From: Comamonadaceae bacterium OTU4NAUVB1
Lineage (GTDB): Bacteria; Pseudomonadota; Gammaproteobacteria; Burkholderiales; Burkholderiaceae_C
Reading direction: 5' to 3'
Length of the DNA: 64,000 bases
NCBI GenBank assembly: GCA_024372625.1
Contig: CP099607.1
Span: forward strand, 62,001-126,000
Shown here: positions 52,199 through 62,619 of the stretch, one piece after another
Position numbering within the stretch: the stretch's first letter is position 1
Layout: each line of letters starts with the position of its first letter
Program-made: the position numbers and the translations under genes
The notes under the pieces: generated by a model
The model's database searches: none
Seen by the model: only the letters and a program-made list of their open reading frames with translations
Told to the model about the DNA's origin: nothing

Positions 52199-53089
52199 GG
52201 GCACGTTCGCGAGCCAGTGGCGCGCGATGTGCTCGCGCGTGGCGCACCAGGCGCCGCCACGCTGCGCGATGTGCGCGAGCAGCGTGGCGAGGCCGTTGAT
52301 GCGCCCGGGCCGGCCGATGATGCGGGTGTGCAGCCCGATCGACATCAGGCGCGGCGCCTGCCGCGACTCCGCCAGCAGGCAGTCGAAGGCGTCGATCGCG
52401 TAGTCGGCGAAGTCCCTGCCGCGCACGTAGGCGAAGCTGTCGAAGAAGCGCATGTCGTTGGTGTCGAAGGCGTAGGGCACGACCAGCCGGGCGGCGCCGC
52501 CGACGTCGACGTAGTAGGGCAGGTCGTCGTTGTAGGCGTCGCTGTCGTAGAGAAAGCCGCCGTGCTCGGCCAGCAGCCGCCGCGTGTTGACCGAGGCCGA
52601 GGACTTGGTGTGCCAGCCGACCGGCGCGCGCCCGTGCAGGCGGCGGATGGTCTGCACGCAGCGGGCGATCAGCGCGCGCTCCTGCGCCTCGGCCATGCCC
52701 GCGTGCGACTCCCATCGCCAGCCGTGGCAGCAGACCTCGAAGCCGTGCTGCGCCGCGTCGGTGGCGACCCACGGCGTGGCCTCCAGCGCGCGGGCGCAGG
52801 CGTTGAGGGTCAGCGGCACGCCCGCTTCCATCAGCATGCGGGTGATGCGCCAGTAGCCGACCCGCGCGCCGTACTCGAACTGGCTTTCCATGCACAGGTC
52901 GGGCGCGCCCACCACCTCGTGGTTGACCTCGTGGCGGCCCTCGTTGCGTTCGTCGCCGGCGCTCAGGGCGAACTCGGCGCCCTCCTCGACGTTGAGCACG
53001 AAGGACACGGCCAGCCCGGTGTCGCCGGGCCAGCGCAGGGCCGGAGGGTTCCAGCGGTAGCCGGAGAAGTCGCGGGCGTTGCCGGTCAT
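52181..53089 (-). CDS. Polysaccharide-deacetylase-fold hydrolase, PuuE allantoinase-like
   Basis: 302 residues. Text near the N-terminus (LAVSFVLNVEEGAEF, a metal-ligand region), a FEVCCHGWRWESHAGM segment (His of the metal site), GWHTKSSASVNTRRLL and LHTRIIGRPGRINGL match the PuuE-type allantoinase branch instead of chitin deacetylases. It probably opens a cyclic ureide or amide. It lies about 160 bp after the amidohydrolase gene on the same strand. Confidence 0.85.
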   Translation of the reverse strand: MTGNARDFSGYRWNPPALRWPGDTGLAVSFVLNVEEGAEFALSAGDERNEGRHEVNHEVVGAPDLCMESQFEYGARVGYWRITRMLMEAGVPLTLNACARALEATPWVATDAAQHGFEVCCHGWRWESHAGMAEAQERALIARCVQTIRRLHGRAPVGWHTKSSASVNTRRLLAEHGGFLYDSDAYNDDLPYYVDVGGAARLVVPYAFDTNDMRFFDSFAYVRGRDFADYAIDAFDCLLAESRQAPRLMSIGLHTRIIGRPGRINGLATLLAHIAQRGGAWCATREHIARHWLANVPSPHGA

Positions 53090-53247
53090 CCGGGGGTCCT
53101 CGCCGGGCGCCGTGGCGCGGCCGGGGCGCGGCACCGTTCGCGGCCGGTGGACGTCGGAGGACGGCGGGAAGGCGGGGTCATGGCGGTTCCTCGATGAAGC
53201 GGGGTGATCGGTGACGCGAGGGTGGAAGGGCGCAAGGGCGGCGCGCG

Positions 53248-54756
53248 TCAGCGCAGCCGCGCGTCGAAGGTGTCGGGCGCCACCGGGGTGGCCAGCCCTT
53301 CGCGATGGATGGCCTCGACCGCCGTCAGCACCGGGGCCATCTCGGCCTCGGCCATGGCGTAGCGCGGGCCCAGCTCGGCGAAGTCGCGCGCGATCTCGCG
53401 CAGCAGCGCGGCCTCGTCGATGCGCACGAGGGCCCCGCCGTCGATCGCGACCTCGCCCGCGACCATCGAGAAGGCGAGTCCGGCGCCGCGCTCGGCATAC
53501 ACCAGCTGGCGCACGGGATCGTTCAGGGGCGTGAAGGTCACGGTGTCGGTGCGGTAGGCCACCAGGTCGGCGATGGCGCCGACGCGCAGCGCGCCCAGGG
53601 CGTCGCCGAAGCCCAGCGCGCGGCCGCCGGCCAGCGTGCCCGCGTGCAGCGCCTCGCGCGCCGACAGCCAGCGCGCGTGGTCGTCGCCGCGCAGCTTGGA
53701 CACCGCCGCCGCGCTGCCCAGCACGTTGAGCATGTTGACCGTGACCGTGGAGCAGGAGCCGTCCGAGCCCAGGCTCACGTTGACGCCGGCGTCGAGCAAC
53801 GCGCGCACCGGCTGCACGCCCGAGCCCAGCAGCAGGTTGCTCCAGGGGTTGTGCTGGGCGGTGGCGCCGCTGCGCGCCAGCGCGTCGATCTCGCGCGGGT
53901 TGAGCCACACCGCGTGGATCAGGCTGGTGGCCGGCCCCAGGAAGCCGATGCGTTCGAGGTACTCGACCATCGGGCAGCCGAAGAAGCACTGGCCGGTGAC
54001 GACCTGCAGCCGCGTCTCCTGGACGTGCGTGATGACCGGCAACGCCAGCTCGTCGGCGAGGCCGCGCACCGCCCTAAGGAAGGGCTCGGTGCAGCGCTGC
54101 GGCGCGGAGGCCGAGACCAGTACGCCGACGCGCCGCGCGTGGGGATGGCGATCGCGCGCGAGCTCGCGCACCAGGCCCAGCTGGTCCGCCGCCGCCGGGC
54201 GCGGCGCGGCGCGCAGCTCGGCCGCGAGCGCGGGCGGAACGTGCTTCTCGACGAAGGGGAAGTTGTCCACGATGGGCTTGTCCATCATGGCGAAGCCCAC
54301 CAGCGCGCGGATGCCGGCGTCCTCGTAGGCCTGCAGCGCGGCGTCGATGCGCTCCCGGTCGATCGCGCCGCCGAGCGCGGTGTCGTCCACCAGCGTGGTG
54401 CAGCCGGTGCGCAGCGACTCGATGGCGCCGATCATCGTGCGCAGGTAGACCTGGCGCGGCGTCAGCGTCACCGGCGTGCGCGTGCGCACCAGGTGCATCC
54501 ACAGTTCCAGCGGAAGGTTCTCGGTGCGCCCGCGCTGGAAGTGCTCGTGCGAGTGCTGGTGGCCGTTGACCAGGCCGGGCACCAGCAGGTGATCCGTCAG
54601 GTCGACGACCGCGTCGGCGTCGCCCAGGGTGCCCGCGGCCGCGATGGCGGCGATGCGATCGCCCTCGATCAGCACGTCGCGCGGTTGCCCGTCGAAGGCC
54701 AGCGCATCGCCCAGCAGGGCCCGGGCGTTGCGCAGGAGGGTGCGTTTCTTGCTCAT
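53248..54756 (-). CDS. Metal-dependent amidohydrolase (SsnA/cytosine-deaminase-like)
   Basis: 502 residues. Composite beta-sandwich plus barrel: VPGLVNGHQHSHEHF (HxH), ITHVQET (metal His), HAVWLNPREID and LGSDGSCS (metal Asp). The family deaminates or dechlorinates N-heterocycles (guanine, methylthioadenosine, triazines); the substrate is open. Divergent from the small nucleobase deaminase 14 bp away. Confidence 0.9.
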   Translation of the reverse strand: MSKKRTLLRNARALLGDALAFDGQPRDVLIEGDRIAAIAAAGTLGDADAVVDLTDHLLVPGLVNGHQHSHEHFQRGRTENLPLELWMHLVRTRTPVTLTPRQVYLRTMIGAIESLRTGCTTLVDDTALGGAIDRERIDAALQAYEDAGIRALVGFAMMDKPIVDNFPFVEKHVPPALAAELRAAPRPAAADQLGLVRELARDRHPHARRVGVLVSASAPQRCTEPFLRAVRGLADELALPVITHVQETRLQVVTGQCFFGCPMVEYLERIGFLGPATSLIHAVWLNPREIDALARSGATAQHNPWSNLLLGSGVQPVRALLDAGVNVSLGSDGSCSTVTVNMLNVLGSAAAVSKLRGDDHARWLSAREALHAGTLAGGRALGFGDALGALRVGAIADLVAYRTDTVTFTPLNDPVRQLVYAERGAGLAFSMVAGEVAIDGGALVRIDEAALLREIARDFAELGPRYAMAEAEMAPVLTAVEAIHREGLATPVAPDTFDARLR

Positions 54757-54770
54757 CGTGCGACTCCTTG

Positions 54771-55286
54771 ATGCTTGAATGGACGATCACCGTGAACGAC
54801 CCGACGCCGCCGATCGACGCCGCCGACGACGACGAACGCTGGATGCGGCTCGCGCTGGACGAGGCGCATGCCGCGCACGCCCGGGGCGACTGGCCGACCG
54901 GCGCCGTGCTGGTCAGGGACGGGCGACTGCTCGGACGCGGCGCCAACCGGCAGGTCACGCGTGGCGACGTCACCGCGCACGCGGAGCCCGAGGCCCTGCG
55001 CGACGCCTTGGCGGCGCACGGGCCGGACGCCGCGCGGGGCGCCACGCTCTACTGCACGATGGAGCCCTGCCCCATGTGCGCGGGCGCGCTCGCGCTCGGC
55101 GGCGTGCGCCGCCTGGTGCTGGGCCTGCGCCATGCGCGCCTGCGCCGCAGCGACCTGGGCGACTACGGCATCGAGGCCTTCTGCCGCCTGACCGGCTTCG
55201 AGCTGGCGCTGCGCGAGGGCGTCCTGGGCGACGAATGCCTCGCGCTGCGACGGCGCTGGGGCGGCGACCGGGTCCACCCCGCCTGA
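54771..55286 (+). CDS. Nucleobase/nucleoside deaminase (CDA superfamily)
   Basis: 171 residues from ATG 54771; a GTG at 54792 is an alternative. The zinc-site motifs DVTAHAEPEAL (HAE) and TMEPCPMCAGAL (PCxxC) are intact. Similar to guanine deaminases and tRNA adenosine deaminases; tRNA-type TadA is usually not embedded in a transport/catabolic cluster, so nucleobase deamination is favoured. It ends convergently 26 bp from the ABC permease genes. Confidence 0.87.
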   Translation: MLEWTITVNDPTPPIDAADDDERWMRLALDEAHAAHARGDWPTGAVLVRDGRLLGRGANRQVTRGDVTAHAEPEALRDALAAHGPDAARGATLYCTMEPCPMCAGALALGGVRRLVLGLRHARLRRSDLGDYGIEAFCRLTGFELALREGVLGDECLALRRRWGGDRVHPA

Positions 55287-55312
55287 GACCGTGCGTGCCA
55301 TCGGCCGGACCC

Positions 55313-56185
55313 TCAGCGGAAGTGCCGCGAGACGCCGGCGACGCGTTCCATCACGACCATCAGGATCAGCGTCGCGGTGACGAGCACCCCCGACACCGCC
55401 GCGGCGCGCACGTCGAGGTTCGATTCGATGATGTGCCACATGCGGATCGGCAGCGCCTCGCTGCGCGCGTCGGACAGGAACAGCGACACCGCCACGTTGT
55501 CGAAGGAATACATGAAGCCGATGAAGGCCCCCGCCGCGATGCCCCGCGCGATCAGGGGCAGCGTGACGGTGCGGAACACGTGGAGCGGCCGGGCGCCCAG
55601 CGAACGCGCGCTCTCCAGCAGGCTGGGGTCCATCTGCAGCAGGCTCGCCGACGTGGTGCGCAGGATGTAGGGCGTGGTGATCGCGACGTGGCCGATCACC
55701 AGCGTGCCGAACGACAGCCCCAGGCCGGCGAGGTTGAACAGCATCAGCAGCGACAGGCCGATGGCCAGGGCCGGCAGCATCAGCGGCGACAGCAGCATGG
55801 ACTCCGCCACGCGCGCCCAGGCCTCGCGCCGCCGCGCCAGCGCGAGCGCCGCCGCCACGGCCAGCAGCACCGAGATGCCCGTGGCGATCGCCGCGAGCCG
55901 CAGCGACAGCAGGAAGGCGTCGACGAGTTCCGGGGACTGGGTCCACAGCGCCTCGTACCAGCGCGTCGAGTAGCCCGGCGGCGGGAACTTCAGGGAGTAG
56001 CCGCTGGTGAACGACGTGACGATCACCACGACCGTGGGTGCCAGCAGCAGCAGGCCGGCGAACGCCCCGAGCAGGCCGAACACGGTCCAGAACGAGCGCC
56101 GTTCGAGGGCGCCGCGCAGCGACCCGGTGGCACGGGCGCGCGTGTCGGCGCGGCGCGGCGCGCCGGAGACGAATTCCTCAGGCAT
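55313..56185 (-). CDS. ABC transporter permease, PotC-type
   Basis: 290 residues, about six transmembrane helices. The ATPase-docking EAA-like loop is SARSLGARPLHVFRTVTLPL. The N-terminus overlaps the other permease by 8 bp, so the two form a heterodimeric channel of the polyamine/putrescine-type importer family. Confidence 0.9.
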   Translation of the reverse strand: MPEEFVSGAPRRADTRARATGSLRGALERRSFWTVFGLLGAFAGLLLLAPTVVVIVTSFTSGYSLKFPPPGYSTRWYEALWTQSPELVDAFLLSLRLAAIATGISVLLAVAAALALARRREAWARVAESMLLSPLMLPALAIGLSLLMLFNLAGLGLSFGTLVIGHVAITTPYILRTTSASLLQMDPSLLESARSLGARPLHVFRTVTLPLIARGIAAGAFIGFMYSFDNVAVSLFLSDARSEALPIRMWHIIESNLDVRAAAVSGVLVTATLILMVVMERVAGVSRHFR

Positions 56186-57038
56186 GGACGAAACCCCTGC
56201 TGCGCCGGCCGAGCGCGTTGATCGCGACCACCACCGCCAGCACGCACACCAGCAGCAGCATGGCGATCGCGGCGGCGAAGGGGTAGTCGTTGGCCTGAAT
56301 GGCCTGCTGGTACATGTAGTAGGGCATGAACATCTGCTGGCCGCCGCCCACCAGCGTCTGGGTGACGAAGGCGCTCACGCTCGAGGCGAACACCAGCAGC
56401 GCGCCCGCCAGCAGACCGGGCATCGACAGCGGCAGCGTCACCCGCGCGAACGTGCGCCAGTGGCCGGCGCCGAGCGCGAGCGACGCCTGGCGCAGGTTGG
56501 GGTCGACGTTCATCAGCGCGGTGATGAGCGGCAGCACCATCAGCGGCAGCTCGATCTGCGCCAGCGCGACGGCGACGGCGCCCGGCGTGTAGAGCAGCTT
56601 GAGCGGCTCGGCGATCCACCCCAGGTCCAGCAGGGCGGTGTTGACGATGCCCTGGCGGCCGAGGATCACCACCCACGCGAAGGTGCGCACCACCGAACTG
56701 GTGAGCAGCGGCAGGATGATCAGCAGCATCAGCGGACCCTGCCAGCGACCCGGTGCCTGCGTGTAGAGCCAGGCCAGCGGGAAGCCGATGACGAGCGTGA
56801 GCGCCGTGACCTCGAGGCCCAGCCACAGCGTGTTGCCCAGCACCGCCAGGTTGAAGGCGTCGGTGAGGAATTTCGCGTACTGGCCGAAGCCGAACCGCGT
56901 CATTCCGGCGTCGTCGTGCAGGCTCACCCAGGCCAGCAGCAGCATCGGCGCGAGCACGAAGGCGACGAAGAAGAGCCCCAGCGGCAGCGAGAGCGGCAGC
57001 GCCGAGGCGGTGCGGGAGGGCGATGCGGCGGCGGCCAT
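56178..57038 (-). CDS. ABC transporter permease, PotB-type
   Basis: 286 residues with six hydrophobic segments and docking loop ASLALGAGHWRTFARVTLPL. Partner of the downstream permease; its start lies 3 bp after the ATPase stop, so all three are one minus-strand operon. Confidence 0.9.
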   Translation of the reverse strand: MAAAASPSRTASALPLSLPLGLFFVAFVLAPMLLLAWVSLHDDAGMTRFGFGQYAKFLTDAFNLAVLGNTLWLGLEVTALTLVIGFPLAWLYTQAPGRWQGPLMLLIILPLLTSSVVRTFAWVVILGRQGIVNTALLDLGWIAEPLKLLYTPGAVAVALAQIELPLMVLPLITALMNVDPNLRQASLALGAGHWRTFARVTLPLSMPGLLAGALLVFASSVSAFVTQTLVGGGQQMFMPYYMYQQAIQANDYPFAAAIAMLLLVCVLAVVVAINALGRRSRGFVHA

Positions 57039-57041
57039 GCG

Positions 57042-58133
<1,092 letters not shown>

Positions 58134-58438
58134 GGTGTGGGGCTCGGGGGCGCGGCGCCGGTATGGGCCGCGCTGGCTCCAGCAACACAAGAAGCGTGCC
58201 ACGCGGCCCCGGGCCCGAGCGCCCCGCGCTGGCCACAAACGGGCCTCGGATTGCGCACAATCCTCGGGCGGTTTGTACACAAGTGGTGCGGTGCGTGCCA
58301 TCTTGGCGCGTCCGGACGCACGGCTTCGCAGGGGTGGCACGCCGCCGGACCGCGTTCGGCGAGCCGTTTCCATGGCATGAAGATTGCGCACACCCGGCCC
58401 GCCTGGTCCGCAGGTTCTCGTCGCAACAAAGGAACTCC
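58134..58438. promoter_or_regulatory. Divergent ABC control region with repeated GATTGCGCACA
   Basis: 305 bp without a gene. GGATTG-CGCA-CAATCC (58248-58263) is a dyad; its 11-nt core GATTGCGCACA recurs at 58382-58392, 47 bp before the binding-protein ATG. Two sites 133 bp apart between divergent transport genes suggest a shared regulator, although none is encoded nearby. Promoter elements could not be fixed. Confidence 0.5.
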
Positions 58439-59494
58439 ATGAGCACGTCACTGTCCCGTCGCCAACTGCTGCAGGGTGCCGCCGGCATCGGTGCGGCGCC
58501 ATGGGCGCTGCACGCCGGCCTGTCGCACGCGCAGGCCCGGTCGATCTCGGCCACCACCTACCCGGGCGCCTGGGAATCCGCGCACCGCTCGATCCTGCTG
58601 CCGGCCTTCGCCAAGGCCACCGGGGCCTCCACCACGCTGGTGTCCTCGCTCGCGGTGGACACCGTGTCGAAGGTGGTGGCGTCCAAGGGCAATCCGCCGT
58701 TCGACGTCATCATCCTGGACGAGGGGCCCTACCTCGCGGCCCTGTCGCAGGACATCTTCGAGAAGATCCCGCTCGACAAGGTGCCCAACCTGAAGGACGT
58801 CCCGGGCAAGCTGGTCGACCCGCGCGGCCTGGGGGTGTTCGTCTCCGGCCAGATCATCGGCATCGCCTACAACACCGAGAAGATCAAGAACCCGCCGCGC
58901 TCGTGGAACGACCTTCTCAAGCCCGAATACAAGGGCCGCGTCGGCCTGGCCGGCATGGGTTCGACGCTGATGTCGGCCTGGATGGTGGAGATCGCCCGCC
59001 TCAACGGCGGCAGCGAGGAGAACCTGGAGCCGGCGTTCGCGTTCGTGAAGAAGCTGCTGCCCAACGTGAGCGCGGTGGCCAGCAACCCGGGCTCGCTCGC
59101 CACCCTGTTCCAGCAGGGCCAGATCGACATCTCGGTGCACTACAACAACAACGTGGGCGACCTGCAGGGCAAGGGCGTGCCGGTGGCGCTGGCCCGGCCC
59201 GACACCGGGTGGATCCACATCAAGAGCGTGATGCACATCGTGAAGAACACGAAGCAGCCCGACCTCGCGGCGGCCTACATCAACGCCGCGTTGAGCCCCG
59301 AGGTGCAGACGCAGATGGCCGCCGCGCCGTATTTCGTGGCCCCGGTCAGCGCCAAGGCGGTGTTCAGTCCGGGCCTGCAGGCCTATGCCAGGACCATGGC
59401 CGACATCGAGGCCATGAACGGCGTCGACTGGGCCCGGCTCAACCCGCGCCGTGCCGAGTACATCGACCGCTTCAACCGCGAAGTCAAGGTCTGA
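58439..59494 (+). CDS. ABC transporter extracellular solute-binding protein (polyamine-type)
   Basis: 351 residues; Tat-like leader SRRQLLQGAAGIGAAPWAL, mature about residue 33. Fold text: FDVIILDEGPYLAALSQ, GIAYNTEKIKNPPRSWNDLL, EYKGRVGLAGMGSTL, FQQGQIDISVHYNNNV. Group resembles putrescine/spermidine and other small-cation binders. Its divergent ABC partner operon and the neighbouring hydrolases suggest a nitrogenous ligand. Confidence 0.9.
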   Translation: MSTSLSRRQLLQGAAGIGAAPWALHAGLSHAQARSISATTYPGAWESAHRSILLPAFAKATGASTTLVSSLAVDTVSKVVASKGNPPFDVIILDEGPYLAALSQDIFEKIPLDKVPNLKDVPGKLVDPRGLGVFVSGQIIGIAYNTEKIKNPPRSWNDLLKPEYKGRVGLAGMGSTLMSAWMVEIARLNGGSEENLEPAFAFVKKLLPNVSAVASNPGSLATLFQQGQIDISVHYNNNVGDLQGKGVPVALARPDTGWIHIKSVMHIVKNTKQPDLAAAYINAALSPEVQTQMAAAPYFVAPVSAKAVFSPGLQAYARTMADIEAMNGVDWARLNPRRAEYIDRFNREVKV

Positions 59495-59619
59495 GCCCGG
59501 CGCGAGGCCGCGCCACGCCGGGAATCCTCCGGCGTGGACCGCGCGGCGCCTGCGTCCTCCTACATCGCAGGAGTCGAGGGCGTGCGCCTAATGCGGCGAT
59601 CGCCAACCAGGGAACGACC

Positions 59620-60156
59620 ATGGACTCCATCAACCGCAATCAGCCCGAAGACAATCACGCCGACCTCGCCGGGGACGAGGCCGCCCGGCGCATCCAGGCC
59701 ATGAGCGAGGACGCGCAGTCGTGCTTCTTCTGCACCAGTGCCGCGATGGGCGCGACGCAGGGCATCCGGCCGATGAGCGTGGAGAAGGCCGACGACGCGG
59801 GCAACCTGTGGTTCCTGAGCGCCTCGGACAGCCACAAGAACCGCGAGATCGAGGCCGACCCGAAGGTGCGGATCTTCCTTCAGGGAAGCAAGCACGCCGG
59901 CTTCCTGACCCTGGAGGGGCACGCCACCGTCAGCCGCGACCCGGCGCGCATCGACGAGCTGTGGCGCCCGATCATGAAGACGTGGTTCACCGAGGGCAAG
60001 GACGACCCGCGCATCACGGTGATCAAGGTGGCGCCGACGGGCGGCTACTACTGGGACAACAAGCACGGGGACCTCGTGGCCGCCACCAAGATGGTCGTCG
60101 GCGCGGCCATCGGCAAGACCCTGGACGACTCGATCGAAGGCCAGCTGCGGCCCTGA
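59620..60156 (+). CDS. PNPOx-like general stress protein (GS26 type)
   Basis: 178 residues from ATG 59620, chosen inside a longer open frame that runs on as a shadow of the binding-protein gene. The flavin-binding split-barrel motifs are present (FFCTSAAMGATQGIRPMSV, NLWFLSASDSHKNREIE, VRIFLQGSKHAGFLTL). Members bind FMN/FAD and are stress-induced; the exact substrate is unknown. Followed by a 59-bp gap to the convergent membrane-protein gene. Confidence 0.87.
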   Translation: MDSINRNQPEDNHADLAGDEAARRIQAMSEDAQSCFFCTSAAMGATQGIRPMSVEKADDAGNLWFLSASDSHKNREIEADPKVRIFLQGSKHAGFLTLEGHATVSRDPARIDELWRPIMKTWFTEGKDDPRITVIKVAPTGGYYWDNKHGDLVAATKMVVGAAIGKTLDDSIEGQLRP

Positions 60157-60215
60157 ACCGCCACGGCGTCCGCGCGGGGCGGCGAGGCGCCCGCCCAGGC
60201 CGATCCATCGGACGC

Positions 60216-61241
60216 TCAGGCGGTCCGGTCGCCTGTCTGCGCCGTGGCGCCGGTGCGTGGGCCGCCGGGGTCGGACCGCTTCGCCAGGCGGCGTTCGAGG
60301 CCGAGGTAGAGCGCGATGGCGCCGCCCAGCGGCACCACGTAGTAGAGCGCCCGGTAGGCCAGCACGGCGCCCATCAGCGTGCCCTGCGGGACGCTGCCCG
60401 AGAGCAGGGCGAGGTAGACGGCCTCCAGCACGCCCAGGCCGGCGGGAACCGGCGTCAGCACGCCGATGATCGAGGCCGCCAGCAGCACGCTCAGGGTGGT
60501 CGCGTACGGCACCCGCCCGTTCAGGAGCAGGTACATCGCCGCGCCCATCAGCGACCAGTTGACGGCCGACACGGCCAGCTGCACCAGCGCGAGCCCGGGC
60601 GAGGGCAGGTGGATGTCGCGCCGGCGCACGCGCCAGACCCGGCCCCGGGCCAGCGCGCACGCGACGACGTAGACGCCGGCCAGGGCCAGCATGGCGAAGC
60701 CGATCGCCTGGAAGGCCGCGGGACTCAGCGGGATCTGCGGGGGCGGGCGGATGGCGCCGGCGGCGAACAGGCCGCCGGCCACCAGGGCATAGCCCATCCA
60801 GTTGGTCGCCACGCTCACGCCGACGATCTGCGCGATGGTGACCTCGTCCAGGCCGGCGCGCAGGTAGAGGCGCGCCCGGGTGGCGACGCCGCCGATGAGC
60901 GAACCCAGGTTGAGGGTGAAGCCGTAGCTCGCCAGCGCGATGCACCAGGTCAGCAGGCGCGGCAGCCGGTGGCCGGTGTGGCGCCGGCCCACCAGATCGA
61001 AGCAGGCGTACAGCGCGTGGCTGACGGTCGCCAGGCCGAGGACCTTCAGCAGGAACAGGGGCTCGTACCCCTTGAGGGCCTGCCAGGCGCCGGACCAGTC
61101 GATCCGGTGCGCCTGGGAGACCAGGAGCCCGAAGACGACCACGCCGAAGACCAGGGGTCCCCAGCGGCGGACGTGTTTCCACAGCACGGGCCATGCCGGT
61201 GCCAGCCGGGTCGGCCATGTCGCTGCTTGCTTGGTCGTCAT
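60216..61241 (-). CDS. AglD/UPF0104-type integral membrane protein (LPG-synthase TM-like)
   Basis: 341 residues, seven or eight hydrophobic helices. Typical segments: SYGFTLNLGSLIGGVATRARLYLRAGL, NWMGYALVAGGL, LTPVPAGLGVLEAVYLALLSG. Related to the flippase/transmembrane part of lysylphosphatidylglycerol synthases, without the synthase domain. A role in lipid or glycolipid handling is plausible. ATG 61241 is chosen; the longer open frame upstream is antisense to nothing and lacks helices. Confidence 0.85.
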   Translation of the reverse strand: MTTKQAATWPTRLAPAWPVLWKHVRRWGPLVFGVVVFGLLVSQAHRIDWSGAWQALKGYEPLFLLKVLGLATVSHALYACFDLVGRRHTGHRLPRLLTWCIALASYGFTLNLGSLIGGVATRARLYLRAGLDEVTIAQIVGVSVATNWMGYALVAGGLFAAGAIRPPPQIPLSPAAFQAIGFAMLALAGVYVVACALARGRVWRVRRRDIHLPSPGLALVQLAVSAVNWSLMGAAMYLLLNGRVPYATTLSVLLAASIIGVLTPVPAGLGVLEAVYLALLSGSVPQGTLMGAVLAYRALYYVVPLGGAIALYLGLERRLAKRSDPGGPRTGATAQTGDRTA

Positions 61242-61339
61242 GGCGGGAATGCTTCCGCCGCCGACCGCCGCCGAGGTCTGATTGCGGCCTGTCATGACGT
61301 AGGCTGAGATCGACGGCCGGGAAACCGCGCGCGTCCGGC

Positions 61340-62521
61340 TCAGGAGGAGAGCAGTTCGCCGATCGGCCGCAGGTCCTCGACGTGGTCGCACAGGGCCTTG
61401 ATCATCATCAGGATGGGCAGGCCCAGCAGCAGGCCCCACAGGCCCCACAGCCAGCCCCAGAAGATCATGCCGGCGAAGACGGCCACCGGATTCATCCGCG
61501 TGTGGCGCCCGGTCAGCCACGGCAGCAGCAGGTTGCCCACGAGCGTGTGGACGACGAGCGAGGCCGCCATGATCGCCACGGCCGGGCGCACTTCGCCGAA
61601 CTGGAGGAACGCCGCGGCGCCGCTCGCCGCCATCACGGCCACCGAGCCGAGGTAGGGAATGAGGTTGGTGACGCCCGCGATGACGCCCCACACCGCCGCG
61701 TTCTCCAGGCCCATGGCCGCGAAGGCCAGTCCGCTCGCCACCCCGACGACGACGCTGGTCGCCCACTGGGCGATCAGGTACTTCTCGATGTAGGAGGTCA
61801 CGTCGTCCAGCACGTGGACGGTGATCTTCTTCTTCTCCAGGCTCTTGCCGGCGATGCGCACGAGCTTGCGCCGGAACAGCTTGCCGCAGCCCAGCGAGAA
61901 GAAGGTCAGGAACGCCACCAGCACCAGCTGGCCGGCGAGGTGCACGAGTCCCAGGGTGCCGTGCCACAGGTGCTCGCGCACGTTGAACGCCGGTGGCTCG
62001 ACGATCACGCGGGTGGCCCCCGAGCGCGTGGCGCCGCGGGCGGCGGCCTGCGTGGCCGCCTCCTCCAGCTGCGTCGCGGTCTTCTGAAGGGACTCGATCG
62101 TCGACGCGCCGCCGGGTCCGGGCGTCTGCTTCTGCAGCCCCGCCTTGATCTTCAGCGCCGCGGCCGGAAGACCGTCGACCAGTGCGATGGCGCTCCCGTA
62201 CAGGCGCTGCGCCGTCCATCCGACCGCGCCGCCCAGCACCAGCAGCAGCAGGCCCGCCGCGAGCCAGCGCGACAACCGCAGCCGCTTCTCGAGGAAGTCG
62301 ACCACCGGGGACAGGGCGTAGGTGCAGACCCAGCTGATCACGATCGGGATGAACACCGGCGAGGCCCAGTGCAGGGTGTAGACCAGGGCCAGCACCGCCA
62401 GCACCGCCAGCGAGGCGCTTCGCACGTCCACCGGCATGTGGATGACCAGGGGCGCGGCCGGCGACGTGGACCTGCCGGAGGAGGGGTCGGCGTCGATGTT
62501 GTTGTTGTCTGGGTGGTCCAT
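61340..62521 (-). CDS. AI-2E family transporter (PerM/UPF0118)
   Basis: 393 residues. N-terminal acidic cytoplasmic stretch (to ~30), helices near 33-52, 57-75, 92-110, then a soluble insert ~110-190 and a C-terminal helical bundle with the GLENAAVWGVIAGVTNLIPYLGS and RMNPVAVFAGMIFWGWLWG hallmarks. Members export autoinducer-2 or act as Na+/H+ antiporters; the substrate is unknown. Confidence 0.9.
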   Translation of the reverse strand: MDHPDNNNIDADPSSGRSTSPAAPLVIHMPVDVRSASLAVLAVLALVYTLHWASPVFIPIVISWVCTYALSPVVDFLEKRLRLSRWLAAGLLLLVLGGAVGWTAQRLYGSAIALVDGLPAAALKIKAGLQKQTPGPGGASTIESLQKTATQLEEAATQAAARGATRSGATRVIVEPPAFNVREHLWHGTLGLVHLAGQLVLVAFLTFFSLGCGKLFRRKLVRIAGKSLEKKKITVHVLDDVTSYIEKYLIAQWATSVVVGVASGLAFAAMGLENAAVWGVIAGVTNLIPYLGSVAVMAASGAAAFLQFGEVRPAVAIMAASLVVHTLVGNLLLPWLTGRHTRMNPVAVFAGMIFWGWLWGLWGLLLGLPILMMIKALCDHVEDLRPIGELLSS

Positions 62522-62619
62522 GGGAGCTCCGAATGCGATCCGGCGAGGGTGCCGCGTCGCCCTGAAACCCCCTAGGGACAATGTCACGAAGTCTCGCGAC
62601 ACCGTCCCTCGCCGGCGCG

